Below are positions 43,292 to 51,372 of a DNA stretch of 64,000 nucleotides, piece by piece. Numbering within the stretch: the stretch's first letter is position 1; the number at the start of each line of letters is the position of its first letter. The notes beneath the pieces are model-generated. The model saw only the letters and a list, made by a program, of their open reading frames with translations. It was not told the DNA's origin and searched no databases. The position numbers were made by a program, and so were the translations under genes. Origin of the DNA: Prevotella sp. (lineage in GTDB: Bacteria; Bacteroidota; Bacteroidia; Bacteroidales; Bacteroidaceae); NCBI GenBank assembly GCA_021636625.1, contig JAJWLX010000002.1:62001-126000 (forward strand), given 5' to 3'.

Positions 43292-44110
43292 CTATTGTTT
43301 ATCTGGCATCTTTCTCCTGATGCCCAGGACGATTTTGGCGAGTGCGAATACCACGATGCTGATGAAGATGATGGTGGCACCCGATGGCACGTTGAGTAGA
43401 TAACTGATGTAGAGACCGGCGATGCAGTCTATCCATCCCAGGATAATGCTTGCCCATATCATCTGCTTGTAATTGTAGGTGAAGAGGTTGGCGGTCATCT
43501 GCGGAATGGTGAGCAGACTGATGGCGAGCACGATGCCCACCATCTTCAGTGTAGCCACGATGGTCATGGCGATGAGCGTCATCATCAGGTATTCGATGGC
43601 GGTAACCGGCAGGTGCTGCGAACGGGCGAAGGTGCTGTCGAATGCGATGTTCTGGATAGGGCGCAGGAGGAAGGTGAAGAGGAGGGCTACGATGAGGGCG
43701 AGTCCGCCCAGCAGCCACAGGTCTGCGCTGTCGATGGCAAGGATGCTTCCGAAGAGGAAGGAGGGCAGGTCGGGCATGAATCCTGGAGTCAGGAAACAGC
43801 AGATGATGCCCACGCTCATTCCCAGTGTCCAGAACATGGCGATGGCGGAATCCTTGCGCACATCTTTCTTGCGTGATATCCATTGCACTCCGAAGGCGCT
43901 GAGTATGGCGAAGACCATGGCGGAGAGTATCGGATTGATTCCTGTAAACACACCGATGCCGATGCCTCCGAAAGAGGCATGGGTGATGCCGCCGCTGATG
44001 AATACCAATCGGCGGGTAACGATGTAGGTTCCGATAAAGCCGCACAGGATGCTTGCCAGAAAGGCGCCTATCAGTGCATTTTGGAAAAATGTATATTGTA
44101 GTATATCCAT
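43292..44110 (-). CDS. metal ABC transporter permease (ZnuB/MntB type)
   Basis: Inner-membrane subunit (272 aa) of a zinc or manganese importer of the ABC-3 family. About eight hydrophobic segments; typical stretches are GFIGTYIVTRRLVFISGGITHASFGGIG near residue 23 and VLAISLLTIPQMTANLFTYN near 190. The ATP-binding and substrate-binding subunits are not in the window. The upstream neighbour is a Cys-rich membrane protein. The start codon is preceded by a 7-bp repeat array. Confidence 0.92.
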   Translation of the reverse strand: MDILQYTFFQNALIGAFLASILCGFIGTYIVTRRLVFISGGITHASFGGIGIGVFTGINPILSAMVFAILSAFGVQWISRKKDVRKDSAIAMFWTLGMSVGIICCFLTPGFMPDLPSFLFGSILAIDSADLWLLGGLALIVALLFTFLLRPIQNIAFDSTFARSQHLPVTAIEYLMMTLIAMTIVATLKMVGIVLAISLLTIPQMTANLFTYNYKQMIWASIILGWIDCIAGLYISYLLNVPSGATIIFISIVVFALAKIVLGIRRKMPDKQ

Positions 44111-44115
44111 CTTTT

Positions 44116-44150
44116 TACTTTGAACTTTGAACTTGGAACTTTGAACTTTA
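44116..44150. repeat. 7-bp tandem repeats upstream of the znuB-like start
   Basis: Five heptads TACTTTG, AACTTTG, AACTTGG, AACTTTG, AACTTTA, then TGATTAGCAAAGCTG as at 25896-25910. They fill the spacer between the Cys-rich protein gene and the permease gene. Confidence 0.9.
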
Positions 44151-44187
44151 TGATTAGCAAAGCTGCTGATCTTAGAACTGTAAATTT

Positions 44188-44571
44188 CTAGCTTAAAAAG
44201 CCGATGACTTCATCCTTCAGCTGGTTGGGCAGGTTGATGCCTCTCAGTATCAGGCTTCTGTTCCATCCAGCCACTTCTTCCGGCTGCATGGTATAGAGCA
44301 CTTCCGAGAATTCCTCGACCTCCTCATCGGTGTAGGCATCGGCATCCCGACCGGCAAAGCGGTCGAGATCCTCATCATCGTAATATTCTATTTCTTTGGT
44401 GGCGGCTTCCATCATGCACTCCTGTTCGCACTTCGAGTTCTCACCATTGCAGGTGTTGCACGATACGCCTTCCTGCAAAGGCTCCTCGTCCTCTCCCCTG
44501 TGATGAGATACGATTCCGAATATGGCGCTTATCAAGCCTAATGCCACCAGGGCTAAAACTAAGTATAGCAT
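44188..44571 (-). CDS. small membrane protein with Cys cluster and acidic tail
   Basis: 127 aa. One N-terminal membrane segment (LYLVLALVALGLISAIFGIV), then a cytoplasmic or periplasmic part with CNTCNGENSKCEQECMM near residues 38-54, that is C-x2-C-x6-C-x3-C, followed by acidic EYYDDEDLDRF and a helical tail ending in PNQLKDEVIGFLS. The four cysteines suggest metal or Fe-S binding. It lies between aroA and a zinc/manganese permease gene, so a link to metal handling is possible. No family recognised with certainty. Confidence 0.85.
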   Translation of the reverse strand: MLYLVLALVALGLISAIFGIVSHHRGEDEEPLQEGVSCNTCNGENSKCEQECMMEAATKEIEYYDDEDLDRFAGRDADAYTDEEVEEFSEVLYTMQPEEVAGWNRSLILRGINLPNQLKDEVIGFLS

Positions 44572-44572
44572 T

Positions 44573-44628
44573 TACTTTGAACTTTGAACTTTGAACATTG
44601 AACATTGAACTTTGAACTTTGAGCTTTA
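44573..44628. repeat. 8-unit 7-bp repeat array at the start of the Cys-rich gene
   Basis: Longest heptad array of the window: TACTTTG, AACTTTG x2, AACATTG x2, AACTTTG x2, AGCTTTA. It starts 2 bases from the ATG (minus strand) and is followed by TGATTAGTAAAGGCTG, close to the tail seen at the other loci. Confidence 0.92.
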
Positions 44629-44650
44629 TGATTAGTAAAGGCTGTTGAAT

Positions 44651-44692
44651 TCTTCACTCTTCACTCTTCACTCTTCACTCTTCACTCTCAAC
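44651..44692. repeat. TCTTCAC 7-bp repeats across the aroA stop codon
   Basis: Five perfect TCTTCAC heptads (44651-44685) and one degenerate unit (TCTCAAC). The aroA stop (TGA, 44675-44677) lies inside, so the last residues of AroA (VESEE) are encoded by the repeats. Confidence 0.92.
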
Positions 44693-45925
44693 TATCTCAA
44701 ACCCTACTTTCTTCAGGTCTTCCCAATAATGCGGATAGGATTTGCTCACTACTTCCGGATTGTTGATCTCGATCTGAGGGAATTTGAAGGCGAGAGGAGC
44801 GAATGCCATCGCCATGCGATGATCCTCGTAGGTATCGATCGGAGCGAATGAAGGCTCGCAGGTTTCGCCATCCCAATACAGAGTGTTATCGTTCTCATCG
44901 TGGATGACATAGCCCACCTTCTTCAACTCTATCTTCAGCGCTTCGATGCGATCGGTCTCCTTGATCTTCAGACTGGCAAGACCGGTGAACCTGAACTTCA
45001 CTCCCAAGGCACAGCAGGCTACCACGATGGTCTGAGCCAGATCAGGAGAACCGGAGAAATCGTAGTCGAATTTCGGCAGCAGACAGCGGTTCGCCTTCAG
45101 CGTAACATTCGAAAGATGATCGTGATTCTCGAATTCGCTCTTCACACCCAGCAGACTGAAGATGTATTTCACCACGGAATCTCCCTGCTTTGAGCAGTCC
45201 ATCAAGCCTTCAAGCTGGATTCTGGAGTCGATGTTGCCATTCAGGGCCATCATCTCATACCAGTAGGAAGAAGCACTCCAGTCGTTCTCTATCATATAAG
45301 ATGTCTCCTTGTATGGCTGTGGCTTCACGGTGATGGTATCCATATCCGTCCAGTCGGCATCGGCACCATATTCCTTCATCGTCCAGAGCGTAAGGTCGAT
45401 GTAAGGACGGGATGCAATCTCGCCTGTCAGCTTCAGTTCCAGTCCGTTTTTCAGAATCGGACCGATCATCAGGAGCGCCGAGATGTATTGCGAACTGATA
45501 TTGCCCACTACCTCCAGATGGCCGCCTTCCAGCGCCTTGCCACGGATATGGAGTGGGGGATAACCTTCCTTCTTCTCGTAAGTGATGTCGGCGCCCAGAT
45601 AGCGCAGGGCATCTACGAGGATGCCGATAGGACGGTTCTGCATGCGCTCGGTGCCGGTGATGGTATGTTCGCCGGTGGTGGCAGAGAGATAGGCGGTCAT
45701 GAAACGCATGGCTGTACCAGCGGCCTTGATGTTGATCACCTCTGGCATATTCTGAAGGGCGGCAACGATGACTTCCGTGTCATCGCAGTCGCTCAAGTTG
45801 TCGGGTTGGATGTGGCTTCCAGCCATCGCACTGATTACGAGAGCTCGGTTGCTAATACTCTTGGATGCTGGCAAGTTGATACTTGCGTTCAGTTGGCTTG
45901 GTGCCTTGATGGTATATTTTATCAT
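44675..45925 (-). CDS. aroA: 3-phosphoshikimate 1-carboxyvinyltransferase (EPSP synthase)
   Basis: Shikimate pathway enzyme, 416 aa. The phosphate/shikimate-binding SINLPASKSISNRALVI near residue 15, GTAMRFMTAYLSAT near 90 and the EDHRMAMAFAPLAFK near 380 are diagnostic; the C-terminal SYPHYWEDLKKVGF is also typical. It is a little shorter than E. coli AroA (427). The last codons run into a 7-bp repeat array. A TACTTTTGC box on the minus strand at 45956-45964, 31 bases before the ATG, is the likely -7 element of an operon aroA - Cys-rich protein - znuB-like - porW. Confidence 0.96.
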   Translation of the reverse strand: MIKYTIKAPSQLNASINLPASKSISNRALVISAMAGSHIQPDNLSDCDDTEVIVAALQNMPEVINIKAAGTAMRFMTAYLSATTGEHTITGTERMQNRPIGILVDALRYLGADITYEKKEGYPPLHIRGKALEGGHLEVVGNISSQYISALLMIGPILKNGLELKLTGEIASRPYIDLTLWTMKEYGADADWTDMDTITVKPQPYKETSYMIENDWSASSYWYEMMALNGNIDSRIQLEGLMDCSKQGDSVVKYIFSLLGVKSEFENHDHLSNVTLKANRCLLPKFDYDFSGSPDLAQTIVVACCALGVKFRFTGLASLKIKETDRIEALKIELKKVGYVIHDENDNTLYWDGETCEPSFAPIDTYEDHRMAMAFAPLAFKFPQIEINNPEVVSKSYPHYWEDLKKVGFEIVESEE

Positions 45926-45964
45926 ACGCGTACCTTATATTATATATATTTTAGTGCAAAAGTA

Positions 45965-46249
45965 CAAAATAAAAAGTACATACGCTAGTTTTCGGGCGAA
46001 AAGTTTTCGAAATATCTCAAAAAAAAGCATGGGCAGCCGTGCCCTGTTCTTATCGTTTGCTAACAATATGTAAACGAGATGGGGTGATTTTTGGGGTATA
46101 TGAAGAAGTGACTATTTCAAAGTGTAAAAAACGACCCCCTAAAATGTCAAATTGTAATTTTGTGTGCGTTTTCTTTCAAAAAGTAAAACTGACCCCAAAA
46201 ATAAGATAAAATAGCGTTAAGGAAAGATACAACTTACCGGAATTTGTAT
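45965..46249. promoter_or_regulatory. intergenic region with repeated GACCCC elements
   Basis: Between divergent aroA and the 46311 gene. Two direct copies of TTTCAAA-x2-GTAAAA followed by GACCCC and an A run: 46115-46144 and 46174-46200. An inverted partial copy (ATTTTTGGGGT, 46086-46096) matches ACCCCAAAAAT at 46193-46203. A small GGGCAGCCGTGCCC palindrome lies at about 46031-46044. These may be operators for the downstream gene, whose -7 box TACCTTTGC is at 46250-46258. Confidence 0.45.
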
Positions 46250-46310
46250 TACCTTTGCATCAGAAAAAAGAAACAACAGACAATAAGTAACAATCTAAAA
46301 ATTAAAGAAT

Positions 46311-46817
46311 ATGAAACGAATTATATTATTCTCATTGATGGCTCTCATGACCGTAGCTACTTTCGGTCGCAAGCACGTAGAGAATGCAACAGTAGTAGCA
46401 GACACTATTTTCTATGCAGAAAATATGCAAAATGTAGCTAGTGCAGATCAGGCTAGTTATTACAGATTGCTGATGACTACCGGCGCTGGCATCAATAAGA
46501 AGGACGTTTTCCAGGACTTCTATATGAATGGTAATCTTCGTGCCGAGGGTGGCTACAGCTTCATCGATCTCGGTAACGACCGCAATACGATCTTCAATGG
46601 TGAGGTTACTACTTACTACAAGAATGGTAAGGAGAAATGGCACGGAAAGTATGTTAACGGCAAGCGTGATGGTTACTTCACACTCCAGCTCCGTGAAGGT
46701 GGCGTGGCTGTCGTTCAGTTCAAGAATGGCAAGTCTGTTCACAATTACTTCATGGTAACATACAAGGATGGTACCACAGAGAAGAAGAATCTTTCTGAGA
46801 TTCAGGGCTTGATGTAG
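46311..46817 (+). CDS. secreted MORN-repeat-like protein
   Basis: 168 aa with a signal peptide (MKRIILFSLMALMTVATFG). The mature protein has a region of repeated GxxxYYxNGKxxWHGxYxNGKxDGxF type (YYKNGKEKWHGKYVNGKRDGYF, residues about 102-125), the pattern of MORN / toxin-antitoxin YwqK-like beta-hairpin repeats. It probably lies in the periplasm or outer surface. Many Bacteroidota have such proteins without known function. It is monocistronic, with a TACCTTTGC -7 box at 46250-46258 and a terminator at 46926-46966. Confidence 0.78.
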   Translation: MKRIILFSLMALMTVATFGRKHVENATVVADTIFYAENMQNVASADQASYYRLLMTTGAGINKKDVFQDFYMNGNLRAEGGYSFIDLGNDRNTIFNGEVTTYYKNGKEKWHGKYVNGKRDGYFTLQLREGGVAVVQFKNGKSVHNYFMVTYKDGTTEKKNLSEIQGLM

Positions 46818-46925
46818 AGAACCTCTCTAAAATAGAAGCTCTCTAAAAATTGAAAATCTCTCTTAAATTAAAATAGAAAAATCTCTCTTATATAAATTAA
46901 AATTTTATGTTGATATGACCAATAT

Positions 46926-46966
46926 GGGGATGGCTTCCGGGAGGAAGGTACATCCCCTTTATTTTT
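46926..46966 (+). terminator. terminator of the MORN-like gene
   Basis: GGGGATG ... CATCCCC with an inner CTTCC/GGAAG stem, then TTTATTTTT. Confidence 0.88.
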
Positions 46967-46984
46967 CTGATATATGCATAACTG

Positions 46985-47022
46985 AAAAAAGGTCTGGCGA
47001 ATTTCATCGCCAGACCTTTTTA
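46985..47022. terminator. xth terminator, bidirectional
   Basis: AAAAAGGTCTGGCGA and TCGCCAGACCTTTTT pair perfectly around a 6-base loop; A and T runs on either side suit both directions. It lies right after the xth stop codon on the minus strand. Confidence 0.93.
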
Positions 47023-47028
47023 CAATAT

Positions 47029-47781
47029 TTAGAGTGCCAGATCAACTTCTACCGGGCAGTGGTCGCTGCCCATGATGTCGGTATGAATCTTGGCTTCTGT
47101 AATCTGTTCTTTCAAGCGGTCGGATACCAGGAAGTAGTCGATGCGCCAGCCGGCATTCTTCTCGCGTGCCTTGAATCTGTATGACCACCACGAATAGGTA
47201 ACCTCTTCGGGATGCAGGTAGCGGAAGGTATCCGTAAAGCCGTCGTTCAGAAGCTCGGTCATCTTCTCGCGCTCTTCGTCGGTAAAACCGGCATTGCGAC
47301 GGTTGGTCTTCGGATTCTTGATATCTATCTCCTGATGTGCCACGTTCAGGTCGCCGCAGACCACCACAGGCTTCTTGGCATCCAAGGCCTTCAGGAACTT
47401 GTGGAAATCATCTTCCCAGGTCATACGGTAATCCAGTCGCTTCAACTCGGTCTGGGAGTTCGGGGTATAGCAGGTTACGAGATAGAAGTTGTCATACTCC
47501 AAGGTGATGACTCTTCCTTCGTGGTCGTGCTCCTCCACGCCCATACCGTAGCTCACGCTCAGTGGCTGGTGGCGGGTATAGATGGCTGTGCCCGAATATC
47601 CCTTCTTCTCGGCATAGTTCCAGTAGCTTTCGTAGCCCTCGAACTTCAGGTCGAGCTGACCTTCCTGCATCTTGGTCTCCTGCAGGCAGAAGAAGTCGGC
47701 ATCGAGCTCCTTAAACTGGCTCTCGAAGTCCTTGCCCACGCAAGCACGCAGGCCATTCACGTTCCAGGATATAAACTTCAT
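47029..47781 (-). CDS. xth: exodeoxyribonuclease III (AP endonuclease)
   Basis: Base-excision repair nuclease of the ExoIII/APE1 family, 250 aa. Motifs: ISWNVNGLRACVGKDF at the N terminus, LQETKMQEGQ near 34 (metal Glu), VCGDLNVAHQEIDI near 140, WRIDYFLVSDRL near 217 and GSDHCPVEVDL at the C terminus (catalytic Asp-His). It is closest to the ExoA subgroup. Last gene of the minus operon SPOR-folE-xth; 16 bases after folE, with one and a half heptads (AAGTTCA-like) before its ATG. Confidence 0.95.
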   Translation of the reverse strand: MKFISWNVNGLRACVGKDFESQFKELDADFFCLQETKMQEGQLDLKFEGYESYWNYAEKKGYSGTAIYTRHQPLSVSYGMGVEEHDHEGRVITLEYDNFYLVTCYTPNSQTELKRLDYRMTWEDDFHKFLKALDAKKPVVVCGDLNVAHQEIDIKNPKTNRRNAGFTDEEREKMTELLNDGFTDTFRYLHPEEVTYSWWSYRFKAREKNAGWRIDYFLVSDRLKEQITEAKIHTDIMGSDHCPVEVDLAL

Positions 47782-47797
47782 ATTACTTTGAACTTAT

Positions 47798-48391
47798 TTA
47801 GATTCTCTTGCTCTCACCTCTGAGCAGGCTCATGAACTCCTGACGGGTGTTCAGTGAATTGAATACGCCGCTGTAATCGCTGGTAGTAGTGATGGAGTTC
47901 TGCTTCTCCACGCCACGCATCTGCATGCACATGTGCTTAGCTTCTATCACCACCATCACACCCTGAGGATTCAATGTCTCCTGGATGCAGTCCTTGATCT
48001 GCTGGGTAAGGCGCTCCTGCACCTGAAGGCGGTGGCTGAAGATATCTACCACGCGGGCAATCTTGCTCAGTCCGGTAATCTTGCCGTTAGGGATGTAAGC
48101 CACGTGTACCTTGCCATAGAAAGGCAGCATGTGATGCTCGCAGAGAGAGAAGAAATCAATGTCCTTCACAATGACCATCTGGTCGTATTTCTCCTCAAAG
48201 AGGGCATCGGTCAACACCTTGTGGGCATCCTGATAGTAGCCGCGGGTCAATACCTGCATCGCCTTGGCTACGCGCATAGGAGTCTTGACAAGTCCTTCGC
48301 GCTCTGTGTCTTCACCCAGGAGCTTCAATACTTCCTTATAGTGTCCTGCGAGTTCATCCAATCCCTCGCGAAATTCTGTTTCTGGATTCAT
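47798..48391 (-). CDS. folE: GTP cyclohydrolase I
   Basis: Zinc enzyme making dihydroneopterin triphosphate from GTP, first step of folate (and other pterin) synthesis. 197 aa. Zinc and substrate motifs: FFSLCEHHMLPFYGKVHVAYIPNGKITGLSKIARV near residue 83 (Cys and His ligands), HRLQVQERLTQQI near 120, and GVMVVIEAKHMCMQMRGV near 147. Lies between the SPOR protein and xth genes, with short spacers. Confidence 0.97.
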   Translation of the reverse strand: MNPETEFREGLDELAGHYKEVLKLLGEDTEREGLVKTPMRVAKAMQVLTRGYYQDAHKVLTDALFEEKYDQMVIVKDIDFFSLCEHHMLPFYGKVHVAYIPNGKITGLSKIARVVDIFSHRLQVQERLTQQIKDCIQETLNPQGVMVVIEAKHMCMQMRGVEKQNSITTTSDYSGVFNSLNTRQEFMSLLRGESKRI

Positions 48392-48419
48392 ATCTTATTT
48401 ACTTTGACTTTTAGAACTT

Positions 48420-49112
48420 TTAATATTGTACTGTAATCTGTCCCTTTACCAGGCATGCCTGTCTGTATCCCAGGGCTTTCACCTTGGCAAGCACCTTCTT
48501 AGCCTCGCCCAGTTCGCGGAAGTTGCCCATGCGGCAAATCCATCTTGGCGAGTAGAAGTGCACATATACAGGCTGGTCTGGGAACTTCATCTTGATGTTG
48601 TTGCCCGTCTGTTCAGCCTTCAGTCGGTCGTTGCGTGAGTTTCCTCCGGCAAAGATCTGTACTCTATATCCTGTAACCTTATAGCTTCTGCGCATTACCT
48701 TCTTGCGCATGTCCACTACAGGCATCTCGGTTTCTTCCTGATGTGTCTCAGCCTTCTGTGCATTGTTTCCATGCTGTTTCTCCTTGGCAGTTTCGTGCTG
48801 TGGCTCGGCCTTCTTGAGCGAGTCTGGAGTTTGCTTGTGCTGGGTAGCTGGAGTTACTTCTTTATGCTGAGTATCTGTTGGTTTCTTCTGTGGTTGTGGG
48901 GTAGTCTTAGTCTTATCGTCCTGTGGATTCACCTGATTCGTATGGGTTGGAACCTGTTTTCCGTTCACCAATTCGTCGATAGCCTTGCTTTGGTGTACGG
49001 TCACGACACCCTGTCCTGGATTCTTCTGCTTGAGATGATCCAAGTAAGTCTGCGCATTCATCTGGATAGATGAGCAGAGGATGAAAATCAATAATGTGAC
49101 GAATTGTTTCAT
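48420..49112 (-). CDS. periplasmic SPOR domain protein
   Basis: 230 aa with a signal peptide (MKQFVTLLIFILCSSIQMNA). Residues about 50-145 are low complexity and rich in K, Q, H, T and P. A C-terminal SPOR domain from about 155 (YRVQIFAGGNSRNDRLKAEQTGNNI to the end) binds denuded glycan strands at division sites in other bacteria. Conserved in this gene order (tpiA-SPOR-folE) in Bacteroidales. The exact role in this lineage is not known. Confidence 0.9.
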   Translation of the reverse strand: MKQFVTLLIFILCSSIQMNAQTYLDHLKQKNPGQGVVTVHQSKAIDELVNGKQVPTHTNQVNPQDDKTKTTPQPQKKPTDTQHKEVTPATQHKQTPDSLKKAEPQHETAKEKQHGNNAQKAETHQEETEMPVVDMRKKVMRRSYKVTGYRVQIFAGGNSRNDRLKAEQTGNNIKMKFPDQPVYVHFYSPRWICRMGNFRELGEAKKVLAKVKALGYRQACLVKGQITVQY

Positions 49113-49200
49113 GACTATACCTTATTTAATATATATATACCTTTTATTAATATATAATGTGTCAGCAATCTGTTTCTGTCATCCTATTAAGATAGGGAAA

Positions 49201-49228
49201 GGGATGCCTCCAGGAAAGAAGGCATCCC
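49201..49228. terminator. hairpin between the fusion gene and the SPOR gene
   Basis: GGGATGCCT and AGGCATCCC pair around a 10-base loop. On the minus strand only a short T3 run follows, so it may reduce rather than stop transcription from the doxX-tpiA gene into the SPOR gene. Confidence 0.55.
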
Positions 49229-49251
49229 CTTTGGTAAATATCCTTGTGAGA

Positions 49252-51342
49252 TTACTTCTTCCAAGCGTCGATGATACCCTTGAAATCAGCAGCCTTCAAA
49301 GAAGCACCACCGATCAAACCACCGTCGATGTTTGGCTTAGCGAAGAGCTCAGGTGCGTTGCTAGCCTTGCAGCTACCACCGTAGAGGATTGATGTCTCCT
49401 CAGCAGCCTCGTTGCCATACTTCTCTGCTACGATAGAGCGGATGTATGCCAACATCTCTTCAGCCTGGTCAGAAGTAGCAGTCTTACCTGTACCGATAGC
49501 CCAGATTGGCTCGTAAGCAAGGATGATATTCTTCCAAGCGTCAGCGCTCAAGTGGAATACTGAACCTTCCAACTCAGCCTTTACTACCTCGTTCTGCTTC
49601 TCAGCCTCACGCTCCTCGAGAGTCTCACCGCAGCAGAAGATAACCTTCAAACCGTTAGCCAAAGCCAACTCTACCTTCTCCTTCAAGATCTCTGCTGTCT
49701 CGCCATAGTACTGACGACGCTCTGAGTGACCGAGGATAACATACTGAGCACCTGTGCTCTTTACCATCTCAGCTGAAACCTCACCTGTGAAAGCACCCTT
49801 AGCCTTGTCAGCGCAGTTCTCTGCACCAAGACCTACTACCTTTGAATCCAAAACCTGAGCTACAGAAGCCAAGTGGATGAATGGAGTACAGATGATTACG
49901 TCACAGTTTGGCTTGTCAGCTACCAATGCCTCGTTAATTTCCTTAGCGAGAGCAACACCGTCCTGCAGGTTCATGTTCATTTTCCAGTTACCTGCTACAA
50001 TTTTCTTTCTCATTTTTCTTTTCTTTTTAAAAGTTGATAATATTCTGTTTGAATTCTCTTTCTTTCTGATCCAGGCACCCCATGCCCAAAGCCGGTCGGC
50101 GATGGTAAGGAGTACCAGCGGGATGACAAACCAGGAGATGATGCCTGCTATCTTCTTGGCGGCACTTACTTCCGGCATCTTGCCGATTTCGGTCTTCTCC
50201 AGCGGTTTGCCTGCCAGGTCTGCCATCTTAGGCAGGTCGTTGTGGCTCCATTTCCGGATGATGGTTCCGTCTTTCAGCAGCAGCAGTCCCGGGTTGCTGC
50301 GTATCACGGTCTTCAGCGTCGTCTCGTCTGTGATGTAGAACGGGTATTCCGCTCCCGTGATGTCTTGCCAGTGCCTGATGGCTTTCTCCGTACTTGCCGT
50401 AAGGCAGAGGAATGGATATCCATGGTCGGTGGCATATTCGTATATCTCGTCAATGCTTCCGAAGTTGCTGTCATCGGCAAAGTCGAGATGCGGCGAGATG
50501 AGCAGGAAGGTGTAGCCCTTGCGGTGAATCACTTCCTGGGTGATGTCTTCGCCTGTCTTCGTATCTTCTATGCTGAAGTCGTGGATAGGGGGCACGTAGC
50601 CTTCTTCTGTCTGTACCGTCTTGCTGTCGATGAAGGTCCAGGTGGAGTCGGGATAGTTGTCTATCGTAAACTCCTTCCGCTCGCCGTTCTTCTCCAGGAT
50701 GAAGGTGGTGTCAAACTTCGGCTGCTTGGCTCCCTTCGGAATCTCCATGCCCTTGGCGATGTTGGCGCCGATGTGATAAGGGCGGAAGTCGAACTGCGGC
50801 AGATACCACAGGCTCCAGGTGCTCATCACGATGGAGAAGAGGAAGGTGTAGTTGATCACCACCCACTGTGTCTGTCTCGATATGAGTCTCGGCATTTCCA
50901 ACGGCTTTCTCCAGAGCAGGATGGCGAATATCAGGAGGATGATGTTCTTGATGAATGTCTCCATATTGGTGAGCACCACGGCATCACCGAAGCATCCGCA
51001 ATCCTTTACCGGGTCTGCGATGACGATCCAGAGTGTAATCAGCGTCATCACGCTCATCACGGCTAGGGTGATCTTGCTCACCAGTCTACGTCGGATGGCG
51101 AAGAGGAGGAAGATACCGATGGCAAACTCAGCAGTGGCAAGCAAAACCGACATCACTAGGGTGCTCCATTCGGGAAACATCCAGTCGATATGCAGCGCTT
51201 CCAGATAATCGGTTATCTTGTATTGCGTGCCCAGTGGATCCATTCCCTTCACGAATCCTGAGAAGATGAAGGTTACAGCCACGAGCAGTCGCCCGATGTT
51301 GACCGCTGTTTTTGTTATAATCTGCTTTGCCGTCATATCCAT
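49252..51342 (-). CDS. tpiA: DoxX-like membrane protein fused in frame to triosephosphate isomerase
   Basis: One open frame of 696 codons. Residues 1-443: DoxX/MauE-like membrane protein (BT_3928-type): four membrane helices with the CGCFG motif near residue 112, a fifth helix near 165, a periplasmic thioredoxin-like domain, and a last helix near 405-428 followed by RKKENSNR. Residues 444-696: complete TpiA beginning MRKKIVAGNWKMN, with ILGHSERR (catalytic His) and LAYEPIWAIGTGKT (catalytic Glu) and GGASLKAADF at the end. In relatives the two are separate adjacent genes. No stop separates them here; an A-rich run precedes the internal ATG at 50013, from which a normal 253-aa TpiA (49252-50013) could also be made. 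By topology the TpiA part would be cytoplasmic. Confidence 0.88.
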   Translation of the reverse strand: MDMTAKQIITKTAVNIGRLLVAVTFIFSGFVKGMDPLGTQYKITDYLEALHIDWMFPEWSTLVMSVLLATAEFAIGIFLLFAIRRRLVSKITLAVMSVMTLITLWIVIADPVKDCGCFGDAVVLTNMETFIKNIILLIFAILLWRKPLEMPRLISRQTQWVVINYTFLFSIVMSTWSLWYLPQFDFRPYHIGANIAKGMEIPKGAKQPKFDTTFILEKNGERKEFTIDNYPDSTWTFIDSKTVQTEEGYVPPIHDFSIEDTKTGEDITQEVIHRKGYTFLLISPHLDFADDSNFGSIDEIYEYATDHGYPFLCLTASTEKAIRHWQDITGAEYPFYITDETTLKTVIRSNPGLLLLKDGTIIRKWSHNDLPKMADLAGKPLEKTEIGKMPEVSAAKKIAGIISWFVIPLVLLTIADRLWAWGAWIRKKENSNRILSTFKKKRKMRKKIVAGNWKMNMNLQDGVALAKEINEALVADKPNCDVIICTPFIHLASVAQVLDSKVVGLGAENCADKAKGAFTGEVSAEMVKSTGAQYVILGHSERRQYYGETAEILKEKVELALANGLKVIFCCGETLEEREAEKQNEVVKAELEGSVFHLSADAWKNIILAYEPIWAIGTGKTATSDQAEEMLAYIRSIVAEKYGNEAAEETSILYGGSCKASNAPELFAKPNIDGGLIGGASLKAADFKGIIDAWKK

Positions 51343-51372
51343 TTCCTCTTTTACTTGATTGAATGAGCCTTC

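Noticed and set aside
47782..48425. Full heptad arrays before xth and folE
   Set aside because: Only one or two AAGTTCA-like units (47782-47800 and 48398-48420) are visible, too few to list as arrays, though they may be relics of the same family.
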